A DNA stretch of 64,000 nucleotides from contig JAKRSH010000017.1 in NCBI GenBank assembly GCA_022402465.1, forward strand, positions 124,001-188,000, read 5' to 3'. Numbering within the stretch: the stretch's first letter is position 1; each line of letters starts with the position of its first letter. Shown one piece after another: positions 9,484 through 19,928 of this stretch. Under the pieces are notes generated by a model. That model was not told the origin of the DNA. It saw only the letters and a program-made list of their open reading frames with translations, and searched no databases. This DNA comes from Leptospiraceae bacterium. Lineage in GTDB: Bacteria; Spirochaetota; Leptospiria; Leptospirales; Leptospiraceae. The position numbers and the translations under genes were made by a program.

Positions 9484-10004
9484 CAGTATTTCGTAGGCCT
9501 ATATGTTTCAACTATGTAGGAATGCTCCTTTCCATCTAATGGAAATTTGATAGTAATTTTTACATGAAAAACTTTTATCAAACCACCTGTTTGGGATCCT
9601 TGGGCTTGTCCACGGTTCTTTAATATCTTATTTAAATTAGCATCCTTATCACCTAATAAATCTTGGGGAGCTTTATTTTTAAGTTTTTCTGCATCCCCAC
9701 CTTGCGAGAGCTTTAGAAGATCTAGTTCTTCTTCTTTGATTTCCGTTTCGTAGCTATAGCCTATAAAACCAGGTATATCACCCTTACTGGTATTCGTTTC
9801 CATAGTAGATGAAGAATCAACTTGAGCCATTTTGATTTTGGCTAAATGTGTTGCATTAGAGATTTTGATAGAGTCATTCTTCAATCGGATTCCATCAGCA
9901 ATATTTCGGTATGTTTCAACCATGATCCAAGCACCTAGACCAAGCGCTAATGCCACTTCGAGTAAGGTAAATCCTTGGGAAATATGTTTTCTGGAAATTT
10001 TCAT
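9483..10004 (-). CDS. gspI: Type II secretion system minor pseudopilin GspI
   Basis: A 173-residue prepilin-like protein with the cleavage site QG/FTLLEVALALG and Glu at mature position 5. It is somewhat longer than enterobacterial GspI (about 120-130 residues), with a charged middle region (about 75-130) that looks inserted. It lies between gspH and gspJ and would nucleate the pseudopilus tip complex. The gene starts at the stop of gspH (one-base overlap) and ends at the start of gspJ. Confidence 0.8.
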   Translation of the reverse strand: MKISRKHISQGFTLLEVALALGLGAWIMVETYRNIADGIRLKNDSIKISNATHLAKIKMAQVDSSSTMETNTSKGDIPGFIGYSYETEIKEEELDLLKLSQGGDAEKLKNKAPQDLLGDKDANLNKILKNRGQAQGSQTGGLIKVFHVKITIKFPLDGKEHSYIVETYRPTKY

Positions 10005-10636
10005 TAGTATTTATTTAAACTATTCTGGGAATTATCATCTTCCCTTAGATCAATTCCATAATCTACTTTCTGTAAATCTTTACTAGAGGTACGAATGTTT
10101 TCACCATTTTCAATTTTTACTTTCCCACCATAGCGATAGATTTGAATCGATTTCTTTATATCTTCAATCTCTCCAACTAAAAGTGTGAAGTCAGAAGAGG
10201 TGCCATCGTGAGTATAAGGAATCTTTAAAGTATTCTCAGATATTTTTTTTCCTGAAAAATCTACAGCAGTATATATTTTATTATTAAACGGAAGCTTTTT
10301 GATTCCGCTAATTTTTTCTTCTCGGATGCCCTCTTCATCTCTTTCAACTCTTGTTAGATAGTATTCTTGCTTATCAAAATCTAAATTAAAAAAGACTGTT
10401 TTGTTATTTAACAAAGCATTGTTGTAACCAAATTTTAAAACGGATTGAATGGTAAGCGCAGTATCCTGAGATGTAGGTGCAAAAAAATTTTTGAGACTTA
10501 CGGCAGTAATTGAGAATAAAAAACCAATCACCGCCGTAACTATGATCATTTCGATCATAGTTATCCCTCTCCTGATAGAAGATGGAGATTTAATTCTCAA
10601 TTTACTTCTTAAATGCTGTTGGGTATTCCTCATCAT
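10004..10636 (-). CDS. gspH: Type II secretion system pseudopilin GspH
   Basis: A prepilin-like protein with the site RRG/ITMIEMIIVTAV and Glu at mature position 5, followed by a beta-rich domain of about 150 residues typical of GspH/FimT. The ATG at 10636 lies 35 bases inside gspG and has no ribosome site, giving a 24-residue leader. An alternative TTG at 10600 follows the gspG stop directly (TAAATTG), has AAGAAG just upstream, and gives a 12-residue leader closer to other prepilins. I report the longer frame but consider the TTG at least as likely. GspH is a minor pseudopilin near the tip. Confidence 0.8.
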   Translation of the reverse strand: MMRNTQQHLRSKLRIKSPSSIRRGITMIEMIIVTAVIGFLFSITAVSLKNFFAPTSQDTALTIQSVLKFGYNNALLNNKTVFFNLDFDKQEYYLTRVERDEEGIREEKISGIKKLPFNNKIYTAVDFSGKKISENTLKIPYTHDGTSSDFTLLVGEIEDIKKSIQIYRYGGKVKIENGENIRTSSKDLQKVDYGIDLREDDNSQNSLNKY

Positions 10637-11072
10637 TTAAAATATTGAAATCAGCATTTTTACCATCTCCACCTTCTTTTTTATCTTTTCCAAGACTATA
10701 GATAGCGACTTCTCCATTATCAAATTTAAGTTGATAAGGTGTACCCCAAGGATCTTCGATGCCTTTTTTATTCTTAATTATTGCAACATAATCTTCTGGA
10801 ATGTTATCACCATTTGTAGGTTTCTCTACTAAGGCTTTCAATCCTTGCTCTTCGGAAGGGTATGTCCCATATTTATTTGCATATCTTTCCATATGCATTT
10901 GTAATTCCTGTGCATCTTTTCTTAGTTGAAGAGAAGCAGTATCATCTTTTAATTCACCAGGATTGATATTAATTGCTACGATTGCTATAATCGCACCTAA
11001 TATCATAACTACAACAGCGATCTCAATCAATGTCATACCAGATCTAATTTTTCTTTTTATATTTATTTTCAT
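10602..11072 (-). CDS. gspG: Type II secretion system major pseudopilin GspG
   Basis: The 156-residue major pseudopilin. The prepilin site RSG/MTLIEIAVVVMIL is followed by the conserved GspG body: RYANKYGTYPSEEQGLKAL and the DPWGTPYQLK turn; the C-terminal region has Asp/Asn residues that bind calcium in the family. GspG polymers form the periplasmic pseudopilus that pushes substrates through the secretin. Fifteen bases separate it from gspF; it is the best conserved of the pseudopilins here, and it leads the usual G-H-I-J-K order. Confidence 0.94.
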   Translation of the reverse strand: MKINIKRKIRSGMTLIEIAVVVMILGAIIAIVAININPGELKDDTASLQLRKDAQELQMHMERYANKYGTYPSEEQGLKALVEKPTNGDNIPEDYVAIIKNKKGIEDPWGTPYQLKFDNGEVAIYSLGKDKKEGGDGKNADFNILNDEEYPTAFKK

Positions 11073-11087
11073 CCGTATCCTCTTTTC

Positions 11088-12317
11088 TTAAAAATTTTGT
11101 TTAATATTCTGAGTCAATGTATACATAGGTGTCATGATCGCTGCCATAATGGTAAAAATCAATCCACCCATTACAATAATCATAATTGGTTCCAAACTTT
11201 GTGTCATGGATTTAATTGTATTCTCAACTTCACCCTCATAAATTTCGGACAATTTGTCCATCATTTGAGGAACTTTATCAGAAACCTCTCCAGCAGCAAC
11301 CATACCAATTACCATTTGAGGTAAGACCTGAGAATTTTGAAAGGATTCGCTTAATTTGCCACCTTCTTTCACTTTTTCTATCGCAGAATCTATTTCAGCT
11401 AAAAATATTTTATTATCAACGATCTTTCCAACAATTTGCAATGAAGTTATCAATGGAACTCTATTTAAAAGCAATACGGAAAGACTACGTGCAAAACTTG
11501 AAATCATTACCTTTTTAGTTAGACCTCCAATGATTGGCATTCTTAGAACAAAAGCTTCCCAGTTTTTCCTTCCAACTGGTGTATTTTTGTATCGAATAAA
11601 AACATAAAGACCTCCAAAAATTGTGATCAGCATAACCCACCAATAGTTAGTTAAAGCATAAGAAAGACCAATTACAATTCTTGTTATCAAAGGAAGCTCT
11701 GCATCAAATTGATCAAATAGTTCTTGGATTTGTGGGATTACTACAGTTAGTAAAAATATTGCTACAATGACAGAAAGAGAACCCATGATAAAAGGATAAA
11801 CCATAGCTACTTGAACCTTGGACTTTAGTTCATTGGATTTTTCTTCAAGTTCTGCAAGTCGATTCAGGGTCATTTCATAATCACCTGTCTGCTCTCCCAC
11901 AGAGATCAAAGAAGGATATTGCTCTGGAAAAACTTGAGGGTGTTTTTTCATTGATTCGGAGAGAGCAAGACCCTCAGTAATATCTGCTTTCATTTGTATT
12001 ACAACTTTCTTAAGGTAGATGTTTTCAGTTTGATCAATAATACTTGAAAGCGATTTATCTAAGGGTATTCCAGCACCTAATAAAGTTCCTAATTGTTTAG
12101 AGAATATTCCAACATCTTTGCGAGGAATTCTATAGAAAAGTTTAGATAAAAGTGGAAAAAGCTCTCTTTCTTGTTTCTCTCTATCTTCTTGTATATTCTT
12201 TACATAAAGACCTTTAGCCTTTAGTTTAGTTCTAGCACCTTGGATGTTGTTAGCATCTTCAATACCCTTAATTTCCTTTCCCTTTTTATTGAATGCGGTA
12301 TATGTAAATAATGGCAT
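11088..12317 (-). CDS. gspF: Type II secretion system inner-membrane platform protein GspF
   Basis: A 409-residue polytopic protein with two tandem GspF/PilC domains (about 70-195 and 270-395) and three membrane helices near 170-195, 220-240 and 375-400. The N-terminus begins PLFTYTAFNKKGKEIKG, the characteristic opening of this family. It forms the core of the inner-membrane platform and contacts the GspE ATPase. It follows gspE with no intergenic base. Length and topology are normal. Confidence 0.95.
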   Translation of the reverse strand: MPLFTYTAFNKKGKEIKGIEDANNIQGARTKLKAKGLYVKNIQEDREKQERELFPLLSKLFYRIPRKDVGIFSKQLGTLLGAGIPLDKSLSSIIDQTENIYLKKVVIQMKADITEGLALSESMKKHPQVFPEQYPSLISVGEQTGDYEMTLNRLAELEEKSNELKSKVQVAMVYPFIMGSLSVIVAIFLLTVVIPQIQELFDQFDAELPLITRIVIGLSYALTNYWWVMLITIFGGLYVFIRYKNTPVGRKNWEAFVLRMPIIGGLTKKVMISSFARSLSVLLLNRVPLITSLQIVGKIVDNKIFLAEIDSAIEKVKEGGKLSESFQNSQVLPQMVIGMVAAGEVSDKVPQMMDKLSEIYEGEVENTIKSMTQSLEPIMIIVMGGLIFTIMAAIMTPMYTLTQNIKQNF

Positions 12318-13991
12318 CTAGGTTACTCGCAATACTTCTTCTGGAGTTGTAACTCCATCGATCACTTTTCGCTTACCATACTCTTTTAGTACAGAAAGAC
12401 CAGTAGCTTTGGCAACTTCTAGAATTTTATTTGAATCGGAACCATCTAAAACTACTTTCTTTACTTCAGAATTCATAACTAATAATTCATAAATACCGGT
12501 TCTACCTTTGTAGCCTGTATTCATGCAGGATGAACATCCTTTGCCTTTGTATAAGACTCCAGATTTTAAATCTTTTGTCTTTATCCCAAGTGAATCTAAT
12601 TCTTTTTGAGTTGGTTTGTAACTAATTTTACAATCTTTACAAATGACTCTTACAAGACGTTGTGCCATAAAGCCAAGAACTGTAGAAGTAATAAGATAAG
12701 GTTCAATACCCATATCAACTAATCGAGTGACAGCTGAGGCTGCATCATTTGTATGTAAGGTTGAAAATACAAGGTGACCTGTTAATGATGCTTGTATGGC
12801 GATACGAGCAGTTTCTTGGTCTCGAATTTCCCCTACCATCACGACATCAGGGTCTTGTCGAAGTATGGCTCTGAGCCCTGTTGCAAATGTTAATCCAATT
12901 TTTTCTTGCATTTGCATCTGAGAGATTCCATCAATCTGGTATTCGACTGGATCTTCGCAGGTAATAATGTTTCTTTCTTCAGTATTTAATTCACTTAAAG
13001 CAGAATACAAGGTTGTAGATTTACCAGAACCAGTTGGTCCTGTTACTAAAATGATGCCATGAGGTTTGTAGATTAGTTCACGAATCATTTTTTGAAAATC
13101 CTCATACAATCCCATAGTACCAAGAGAATATTTTTGATCGGTTTTGTTCAAAACCCTCATTACAACTCTTTCCCCATATTGGCAAGGGATAAATGAAACC
13201 CTAATGTCTACATCCTTACCAGCGAGTTTTAATTTAATCCTACCATCCTGAGGAAGTCTATTTTCAGCAATATTTAGATTCGACATGATCTTGATTCTAG
13301 TTGAAATCCCTGATAAAAATGATTTAGGCGGTGTTAAGACCTTATGTAAAATTCCATCAACACGATATCTTACCACTAAAGACTTCTCATACGGTTCTAT
13401 GTGAATATCGGAGGCTCGTTCTGATACGGCTTGTGAAAGTATCACATTCACCATTTTAATGATAGGCGCTTCATTTGATAAATCGAGATTGTCGGTTTCT
13501 AAATCTGAAATATCACCAAAGTCTCCATCCATCTCATCCATGAGCTCTTTGGTTTCTGAAGTGGTTGTATCATAATGCGAATGTATAATTCGCATTATCT
13601 CAGGTTCAGGGACTAATATAAATTCTACTTTATAACCTTTTAAGAAAAATCGTATATCATCCATAGGATGTAAATCTGTTGGATCGCATAAGGCAATCTT
13701 TACTGTCTTTTTCTTTAGATCAAAAGGAACAAGTCTGCTTTTTTGAATTAATTTATTCGGTACTAAGCGAAAGACATCATGAAATTCAGCGATTTCTATT
13801 TTTTCTTGGAAACTTAGATTGTGCAGTTTGGCTAGAGACTTGAGAATGTCTATTTCCCCAGCCAATCCCTTTTTCTGAAGAATATGCGTGAGTGGGATAT
13901 TTGATTTAGATTGGGTTTTAAGTGCTTCTAAAAGATCTTGTTCTGTTAGAATTCCATCCTCAATTAAAATATCACCAAGAGTTTTCTTCAT
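12318..13991 (-). CDS. gspE: Type II secretion ATPase GspE
   Basis: Cytoplasmic hexameric ATPase that powers pseudopilus assembly; 557 residues. An N-terminal GspE_N domain (about 1-140) is followed by the core ATPase: Walker [11 protein letters not shown] (317-326), Asp box CEDPVE (345-350), Walker B-like VGEIRD (386-391) and the His box STLHTNDA (410-417). A zinc motif is complete, Cys451/Cys454 and Cys486/Cys489, which is characteristic of GspE and PilB. The start overlaps gspD by four bases (ATGA). All catalytic motifs are intact. Confidence 0.97.
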   Translation of the reverse strand: MKKTLGDILIEDGILTEQDLLEALKTQSKSNIPLTHILQKKGLAGEIDILKSLAKLHNLSFQEKIEIAEFHDVFRLVPNKLIQKSRLVPFDLKKKTVKIALCDPTDLHPMDDIRFFLKGYKVEFILVPEPEIMRIIHSHYDTTTSETKELMDEMDGDFGDISDLETDNLDLSNEAPIIKMVNVILSQAVSERASDIHIEPYEKSLVVRYRVDGILHKVLTPPKSFLSGISTRIKIMSNLNIAENRLPQDGRIKLKLAGKDVDIRVSFIPCQYGERVVMRVLNKTDQKYSLGTMGLYEDFQKMIRELIYKPHGIILVTGPTGSGKSTTLYSALSELNTEERNIITCEDPVEYQIDGISQMQMQEKIGLTFATGLRAILRQDPDVVMVGEIRDQETARIAIQASLTGHLVFSTLHTNDAASAVTRLVDMGIEPYLITSTVLGFMAQRLVRVICKDCKISYKPTQKELDSLGIKTKDLKSGVLYKGKGCSSCMNTGYKGRTGIYELLVMNSEVKKVVLDGSDSNKILEVAKATGLSVLKEYGKRKVIDGVTTPEEVLRVT

Positions 13992-15856
13992 CGTAATCTT
14001 TTCTCGCGCTCTTTCTCTTCTCTTTCTTGTTCTATTTTCTTCTGAATAGTTATTCTATCAGAATTTGTTCTATCATTCAAAATATGCGGTGTTAAGAAAA
14101 CCATAAGATTTGTTTTCTTTAATTGGTTAGTGGTTCTTCTGAATAGATTTCCAATCAAAGGTATTTCTCCAAGAATAGGAATTCTGGAAACTTTTTTTTG
14201 TTTGTCATTAGAGATTAAACCTCCAATAACAATCGTTTGTATATTGTCTACTACTATTGTAGTTTTGATATCGCGCTTATTGAAAGTAGGGTTTCCGCCA
14301 GTTGCCTCACTAGAAATACCAGCAACGTTTTTTATTTCCTGGTAGAGATCCAAGGTAATCTTGTTATTTTTATTTATGTGGGGAGTAAATTTAAGTTTAA
14401 TACCTGTTGGTCTATACTCAAAGTTTGCAACTGTAACAGCATTATCACCGCCTAGCCCTGCATTCCTATTCTGAGTTCTAACAGGAACATCTTGGCCCAC
14501 ATTGATTTCAGCTTCCTGGTTATCTAGTGTTAATACTTGCGGAGCAGACAATACATTAAAATTTTCATTGGTCGAATTTGCATTCAAAATACCCACAATT
14601 TGCTGGCTTCCTCTATTGAGAAATCCAAGAGAAAATCCAGAAAGTGTATTTACATTTGTTGGTCGACCATTTGCATCCAAAACTCCACCTTGGGCAGCAA
14701 GACCTGTGTTAAATTGTGCATAGGCTAGTTCACGATATCTCCAATCGATACCAAAATCATTTAAGTCTGTAGATGTTAATTCTACGATAAGAACTTCCAA
14801 TAATACTTGCTTTCTCGCTTGGTCTAGAACCTTAATGATTTTTTGAATTTCTTGCCATTCTCTTTTTGTAGATGTTATGATGATAGAATTTGATTCTTTG
14901 TGCGCAACAGCTTTGATTTTCTCAATTTTACCAGGTATCTTTTGTTTAGCCTGGTTATTCTGTGGTGGAGGAACAGGTTTTCCATCAGCACCTACCGAAG
15001 AAGCTGCATTTAGATCTGGAGTAGATTCATCTAACTCTGGTAAATCTAATTTTACTAGAATTGCAGCTAGTTTTTCAGCTTCATTGTATTCCAAGGTATA
15101 AATATGAATATCACCTGCCGAACTAATTGCTCCTGGTCCAGAAGTAGGTATTGGATTGTCAAGATTATTAACTAATTTTAACAATTTATTGATATCAGCA
15201 GAAGAACCAGAGAGGACTATAGTGTTTGAATTTCTAGTGATGATGACATCTGTATCTTGCGATGTAACTCTTTTTAAGATTGGTTCCAAATCGGCACCAG
15301 ACATATAATCAAGTGGAACAATTTGAGTGATAATTTTATTATCACTTACTTCTGATTCTGAAATTAGATCTTTACCTACACGAACAGTTTGGGTCTTGGC
15401 CAATGCATCTTTAATCTTGACTACTTTGATGATGTTGTCTTCTTCAATAACTCCAAAACCTTGGGCTTCAAGTACTGATTTCATGAAATTGTAAGCTTCT
15501 TCACTTGGGATTCTCTTTTGAGAAATGATAGTTATCTTTTTTCCTTTTACACTATCATCGATTAAAATATTCTTCTTAATGATCGCACTCATTCCTAATA
15601 GAAAATCTTTAAGTTCAGTATCTCTCCAATCTGCAGTAAAACTAGTTCCTTTCTTAATTGAAGAAGAATCATTAACAGGAGGTTTTTTGGGCTTACGAAT
15701 AGATTGCTTGGTTTCTTCTTTTGCAGTATCTGATTTATTTTCTTCTAAATTTTCAGATTCTTGTGAGAAAATTTCAAAACAAAAAAGTATCAAAAGTAGG
15801 CTGATGATTCTTTTAGGTTCTATATGTTTAAGCAAGGCATTTGATTTCATTTTCAT
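13988..15856 (-). CDS. gspD: Type II secretion outer-membrane secretin GspD
   Basis: A 622-residue secretin: signal peptide (about 1-31, cleavage near FSQ), a charged linker, an N0 domain (about 73-155), N1 to N3 repeats, and the C-terminal secretin domain with [23 protein letters not shown] and the GGLISNDK hallmark. It forms the multimeric outer-membrane exit pore. The charged tail ([12 protein letters not shown]) might serve pilotin binding, as the S-domain does elsewhere; this is inference, and I see no pilotin gene nearby. It is transcribed directly after gspC with a five-base gap. Confidence 0.96.
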   Translation of the reverse strand: MKMKSNALLKHIEPKRIISLLLILFCFEIFSQESENLEENKSDTAKEETKQSIRKPKKPPVNDSSSIKKGTSFTADWRDTELKDFLLGMSAIIKKNILIDDSVKGKKITIISQKRIPSEEAYNFMKSVLEAQGFGVIEEDNIIKVVKIKDALAKTQTVRVGKDLISESEVSDNKIITQIVPLDYMSGADLEPILKRVTSQDTDVIITRNSNTIVLSGSSADINKLLKLVNNLDNPIPTSGPGAISSAGDIHIYTLEYNEAEKLAAILVKLDLPELDESTPDLNAASSVGADGKPVPPPQNNQAKQKIPGKIEKIKAVAHKESNSIIITSTKREWQEIQKIIKVLDQARKQVLLEVLIVELTSTDLNDFGIDWRYRELAYAQFNTGLAAQGGVLDANGRPTNVNTLSGFSLGFLNRGSQQIVGILNANSTNENFNVLSAPQVLTLDNQEAEINVGQDVPVRTQNRNAGLGGDNAVTVANFEYRPTGIKLKFTPHINKNNKITLDLYQEIKNVAGISSEATGGNPTFNKRDIKTTIVVDNIQTIVIGGLISNDKQKKVSRIPILGEIPLIGNLFRRTTNQLKKTNLMVFLTPHILNDRTNSDRITIQKKIEQEREEKEREKRLR

Positions 15857-15861
15857 TCTCT

Positions 15862-16764
15862 TTAATTTCTGATTAAAAATTCGTAAGTTAGAATCTTTCC
15901 ACTTCTCTCAAGATCAATAGTGATTTTAGTTGCAGATTTTACAGAACCCCAAATTTCTAACATCTTTTCTGTATCATTTAAAGGCATTCCATTTACTCGC
16001 TTTATGATGTCTCCACCCCTTGCACCCAAAGAGTAAAAAATATGAGATCTCGCCACTTGGTACAATTTGTAGCCTTCAATCTTGCCGTCTACCAAATGGG
16101 GACCAAATCTCGCATCTTTATAAATTACATTGGGATCTTTCAACTTTCGATTCACATCTTCTCGGGATAAGATCTTTTGAATCGTTTGAGTGGAATTTAA
16201 GGCAGAGGTGGTTTCAGCTGGTAATTTATCTTTAATTCTTTCTTTTGCCTTAGCAATGGTCTCACCAATCCATACTTTTAGACGGAATTTGGCTTTTTGA
16301 AGAATTACAAAATGCTGTTCTATAGAACGCACCTTAAAGCCTCCAATTTCTTCTCCGATTGCATATTCTTCTGTGGTACCCGATTTTTCTCGAATTGTTA
16401 CTCTTGCGTAGCTATTATCCCCACTAAGTGTTCCTGTCACAACCATAAGATCCACATCTGGATCTTCGGCAGCTTCTGCAGAAAGACTACTTTCGCCGCT
16501 TATAGTTCTTTCTTGTCCAGGTTCGAAGAAAATCCCACGAATTAAATTGCCAGAAACGACTTCTTCATAGATACTTAAGGACTTAATGACTTCAGCTCTC
16601 GCCTGCCTTGACTTTAGCCCTGATTGAGTTGAACTAGGAGATGTATTTAAAAAAACAATTAAAATCATACGAACCAAATAAGCAAGAGCGTATGTTAATA
16701 GTAAAACAACAGGAATGAGAGTAATGAATTTATTATTTTGTAATCGGGATAGATAAAGATTCAT
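15862..16764 (-). CDS. gspC: Type II secretion inner-membrane protein GspC with PDZ domain
   Basis: A 300-residue single-pass protein: membrane helix (about 15-38), a periplasmic homology region (about 90-160) with the [18 protein letters not shown] pattern of GspC, and a C-terminal PDZ-like domain (about 225-298) with the loop [13 protein letters not shown]. GspC links the GspD secretin to the inner-membrane platform and may help select substrates. It is the first gene of the operon; a 65-base gap separates it from the upstream LysM/M23 gene, and no strong promoter is obvious there. Confidence 0.88.
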   Translation of the reverse strand: MNLYLSRLQNNKFITLIPVVLLLTYALAYLVRMILIVFLNTSPSSTQSGLKSRQARAEVIKSLSIYEEVVSGNLIRGIFFEPGQERTISGESSLSAEAAEDPDVDLMVVTGTLSGDNSYARVTIREKSGTTEEYAIGEEIGGFKVRSIEQHFVILQKAKFRLKVWIGETIAKAKERIKDKLPAETTSALNSTQTIQKILSREDVNRKLKDPNVIYKDARFGPHLVDGKIEGYKLYQVARSHIFYSLGARGGDIIKRVNGMPLNDTEKMLEIWGSVKSATKITIDLERSGKILTYEFLIRN

Positions 16765-16829
16765 AAGAGAAAAAACAACTTGCTTCTACAGTTACTATCC
16801 AACAAGGAAAGCTATTGACAAGTAGAATT

Positions 16830-17774
16830 CTAAAGACCAGCCACCTCAGAGCTAGTAAGCTTTGTTATTACTTTTTCGTAGGAATTTAAAGCAGTTTGAG
16901 GATTAATGAGTTTTCCATTTTTAAAAACTTCAAAATGCAAATGAGCACCCGTTGCAGTCCCAGTTCTACCTACTGCAGCTATCACTCTCCCCATTTTCAC
17001 CTTTTCCCCTACTTCTACAACAATCTTAGCACAATGAGCATAAACAGTTTTGTAGCCATTGGCATGGAGAAGGATTACTGTGTTCCCATAACCACCGTTG
17101 TTTCCCGTAAAAACCACTTCCCCATCCGAAGAAGCAACTACAGGAGTTCCAACTTTTGCAGCCATATCAAGTCCAGAATGAAAATTACGGCTATATTTAT
17201 TAAATGGGTCAGATCTTCTTCCAAATCTTGACGTAATACGGCTATCAGGAACAGGATTAATAAAGATTCTTTGGGTAACTACTTTTTTGACGCTTGCATT
17301 TCCAGTCACTACTGGTATCTCAAGAACTTCTCCAGTTCGAATTAAGTCGGTTTTAAGACCATTTTTCTTTTTTATTTTATTGATGTCTGATTTATACTGT
17401 TTAGAGATTGCAAGCAAAGTGTCCTTGGGCTTAACAGTATGACTTTTAATGATCTCCCCTTTTTCTCTTACAATTTTGGAAGATACAAGAGTCGAGAAAT
17501 TTAAATATTTTGGAAGTTCGTCCATAGTATTGTCTTCCTCAGAATCTGTATTGGGAACAAATTTACCAGATTTGAATAGGTGAGAGATCGAATTGTCACT
17601 GGTACGAAAGAAGTTGGAAGATTCTAGGGGTGCAAATTGGTTCAATTCTTCATTGTATTTTTCGAAGGGATTGGCAAAGATCATACCAGGAAAAATGGAT
17701 ATTAAAATGAGAAAAATGAGTGGGTTCACAGTATTCCTATCGACAACCTTATTCGAAGAACTTGAATTATACAT
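16830..17774 (-). CDS. LysM-M23 family peptidoglycan endopeptidase
   Basis: An exported murein hydrolase or its regulator, 314 residues. A signal or membrane segment lies at about 17-35, a LysM domain at about 114-160 (VKPKDTLLAISKQY), and an M23 (LytM) domain at about 180-300. The zinc motifs are complete: HSGLD and HLHFE, plus a YAHC segment where many members have YAHL. It therefore could be an active zinc endopeptidase that cuts peptide cross-links. It precedes gspC in the same direction, so it might open the cell wall for the secretin, but the same family also works in cell division. Confidence 0.9.
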   Translation of the reverse strand: MYNSSSSNKVVDRNTVNPLIFLILISIFPGMIFANPFEKYNEELNQFAPLESSNFFRTSDNSISHLFKSGKFVPNTDSEEDNTMDELPKYLNFSTLVSSKIVREKGEIIKSHTVKPKDTLLAISKQYKSDINKIKKKNGLKTDLIRTGEVLEIPVVTGNASVKKVVTQRIFINPVPDSRITSRFGRRSDPFNKYSRNFHSGLDMAAKVGTPVVASSDGEVVFTGNNGGYGNTVILLHANGYKTVYAHCAKIVVEVGEKVKMGRVIAAVGRTGTATGAHLHFEVFKNGKLINPQTALNSYEKVITKLTSSEVAGL

Positions 17775-17837
17775 TTTCTAGATTTCATATATTGAAAGCA
17801 AAACTTAAGAATTTAAAACTAGATAGCTCGAATAAAA

Positions 17838-18230
17838 TCACTTTCGTTTAGGTTTTTTCGAAGGATCATATATGTCAAATTTTTCTGCAATAATTGACTC
17901 AATTTCGTCAAAATTTAATTCTCTTTGTTCATAATCATCATTGATCTTATAAATCGCCATTCTTCCTATTGCGTACTCTCGAGATTCATTGGCAGGTATG
18001 CATTTCACTTTTAACAAGGATGGAGTTGATTCTATGTAAAGTTTTACAAAAGAGCCCTTTTTAAGGATCTCATTGTTGGCTGATTTAATTTCTTCTTTTA
18101 AGATATAGATTCTGTCGGATATGGAATCATTGAACTCTTTTGATTTTTCTTTCGGTACAAGTCGTGTTGAGCAACTTATCAAAAGACATAAGTAAATACA
18201 ACACAGAATTCTGATGTACAGAGTTTTCAT
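17838..18230 (-). CDS. Small lipoprotein of unknown function
   Basis: A 130-residue protein with a lipoprotein signal: MKTLYIR, a hydrophobic core and the lipobox LISC/S with Cys20. The mature part is charged, with no family I recognise, and ends in a basic tail (DPSKKPKRK). It probably sits in a membrane leaflet facing the periplasm. It is divergent from the comM-type gene and lies upstream of the M23 gene with a 63-base gap, so it could be co-transcribed with it. Confidence 0.75.
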   Translation of the reverse strand: MKTLYIRILCCIYLCLLISCSTRLVPKEKSKEFNDSISDRIYILKEEIKSANNEILKKGSFVKLYIESTPSLLKVKCIPANESREYAIGRMAIYKINDDYEQRELNFDEIESIIAEKFDIYDPSKKPKRK

Positions 18231-18345
18231 TTCCTTAAAAAAGATTCATTTCTCTAATTAGGCAAGGTTTTTTTTCTGGATGAAACTTTTTTTAAAATTA
18301 ATTTCTGCAATTCCAAATTTTCAGACATAAGCTTTATGAGGAATT

Positions 18346-19917
18346 ATGAAAGGAAAATATGCTCTGGTTCATACAATTGCAAATATAGCGAATAAAATCC
18401 TACCTATCCGAGTAGAAATTTATTTACGTAGGGGAATTCCTGGATTTCAAGTTGTTGGTCTCGCAAGTAGAAATATTCGAGAATCCAAGGATAGAATTCG
18501 AGCTGCAATAGAATCCTCAGGATATGAATATCCATTTCAAAATATTACAATTAACTTAAGTCCATCTAGCAAAAAAAAGGATGGCTCCCAATTTGATTTA
18601 ACTATTGCGGTAGGTATTCTTATAGCTTCCCAACAATTGGATCTTTCAAAATATAATAATCTATTTTTAATAGGTGAACTAGCTTTAAATGGGGACATTT
18701 TACCAATATCTAATATTTCTGAACTTATCACATTTCAATTGCCAACTGAATCCACCTTTCTGATACCGAAAATAAATTATCATGAGATGAGAGCCTTGGG
18801 CAAGTCTACTAAACTAATTGGAATTGATAAACTTTCTGAAATAAATAACAATACAGAAATCGAAGATAATTCTAAATCAAAAATATATTTTATTGAAAGC
18901 GAATTTCCAACTGAAAATAATTTTTCAACAATCAATAACTCTATAAAGAATGATACACTCTATATCTATGATGGACAAAGGTTAGCATTTGAAGCTATGG
19001 TTTATGCATTGATGGGACACCATCATATCCTAATAACTGGAATACCTGGTTCAGGTAAGACAATGATGGCCGAAATTGCTAACCTCATCCAAAGTAAACC
19101 GAATCCAGAGGAATGGAATGAAATTTATAACATCCACCAACAATTTCAGCCTATGAATCCTAACTTCCCATGCAGGCCTTATCGAATACCTCACCATTCA
19201 ATTACAGCTAATGGTCTCTTGGGAGGAGGATCAAAACTTCAAATAGGTGAAATTTCATTAGCTCATAATGGAATTTTAGTTTTAGATGAATTTGGGGAGA
19301 TTAAATCATCTTTGTTGCAGAACCTCAGAGAACCTATGGAAAGTGGAATTATTAAATTGCACAGAAATTCTCAATGGGCTGAGTTCCCTTCTCGCTTTCA
19401 ATTGATAGCCTTATCAAATCTTTGCCCTTGTGGAAATTTTAATTCAGGAAGAAGTCACTGTATTTGTAAAAAAGATCAGATAAGAACTTACCTTTCAAAA
19501 ATTTCTGGACCAATATTAGAAAGATTTGATATAATAGCAGAACTCCATAAGTCAGTTGTTGCTAATTCAAATAATATAGTTTCAGAAATGAAAATTTCTC
19601 TTTCACAGATTCAAGAAAAAATTCAAAATGTTCGGCTAATTCAATGGGAAAGATTTAAAAATAAAAAAATATATTCAAATTCAGAAATACCTTCTAGTGA
19701 AATATTTGAATATTTAAATTGGAGTAATGTAGATATTGATAATTACAATAAACAATTTAAGTATTTAGAATTAAGTTTCAGGGAAAAACTAAAGGTACTT
19801 AGATTAGCTAGGACTATTGCTGATTCAAAGATTAAGAAAAAAGTTTCTGAGGACGATTTAATTATTGCTATAGGCTTGCGAGAAGGAAGTAAAACAATTA
19901 AGTTTCTCGCAGCCTAA
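18346..19917 (+). CDS. comM: ComM/YifB-family Mg-chelatase-like AAA+ ATPase
   Basis: A 523-residue cytoplasmic protein. The N-terminal domain (about 1-180) has the Lon-protease-like S5 fold (VEIYLRRGIPGFQVVGLA). The AAA+ core has Walker A TGIPGSGKT (about 231-239), Walker B LVLDEFGEI and a Cys-rich segment (CPCGNFNSGRSHCIC) normal in the family. The C-terminal helical domain ends DLIIAIGLREG. ComM is a hexameric helicase for branch migration during natural transformation; in non-competent species its role is less clear. GAGGA lies six bases before the ATG. It converges with the yraN side, and yraN-comM neighbourhoods are common. Confidence 0.92.
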   Translation: MKGKYALVHTIANIANKILPIRVEIYLRRGIPGFQVVGLASRNIRESKDRIRAAIESSGYEYPFQNITINLSPSSKKKDGSQFDLTIAVGILIASQQLDLSKYNNLFLIGELALNGDILPISNISELITFQLPTESTFLIPKINYHEMRALGKSTKLIGIDKLSEINNNTEIEDNSKSKIYFIESEFPTENNFSTINNSIKNDTLYIYDGQRLAFEAMVYALMGHHHILITGIPGSGKTMMAEIANLIQSKPNPEEWNEIYNIHQQFQPMNPNFPCRPYRIPHHSITANGLLGGGSKLQIGEISLAHNGILVLDEFGEIKSSLLQNLREPMESGIIKLHRNSQWAEFPSRFQLIALSNLCPCGNFNSGRSHCICKKDQIRTYLSKISGPILERFDIIAELHKSVVANSNNIVSEMKISLSQIQEKIQNVRLIQWERFKNKKIYSNSEIPSSEIFEYLNWSNVDIDNYNKQFKYLELSFREKLKVLRLARTIADSKIKKKVSEDDLIIAIGLREGSKTIKFLAA

Positions 19918-19928
19918 TTCTAAAAACA

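Noticed and set aside
4640-16764. Type IV pilus operon
   Set aside because: Secretin, GspC with PDZ, the G-H-I-J-K pseudopilin series and GspN are type II secretion traits; no PilT retraction ATPase or PilA-type major pilin is present.
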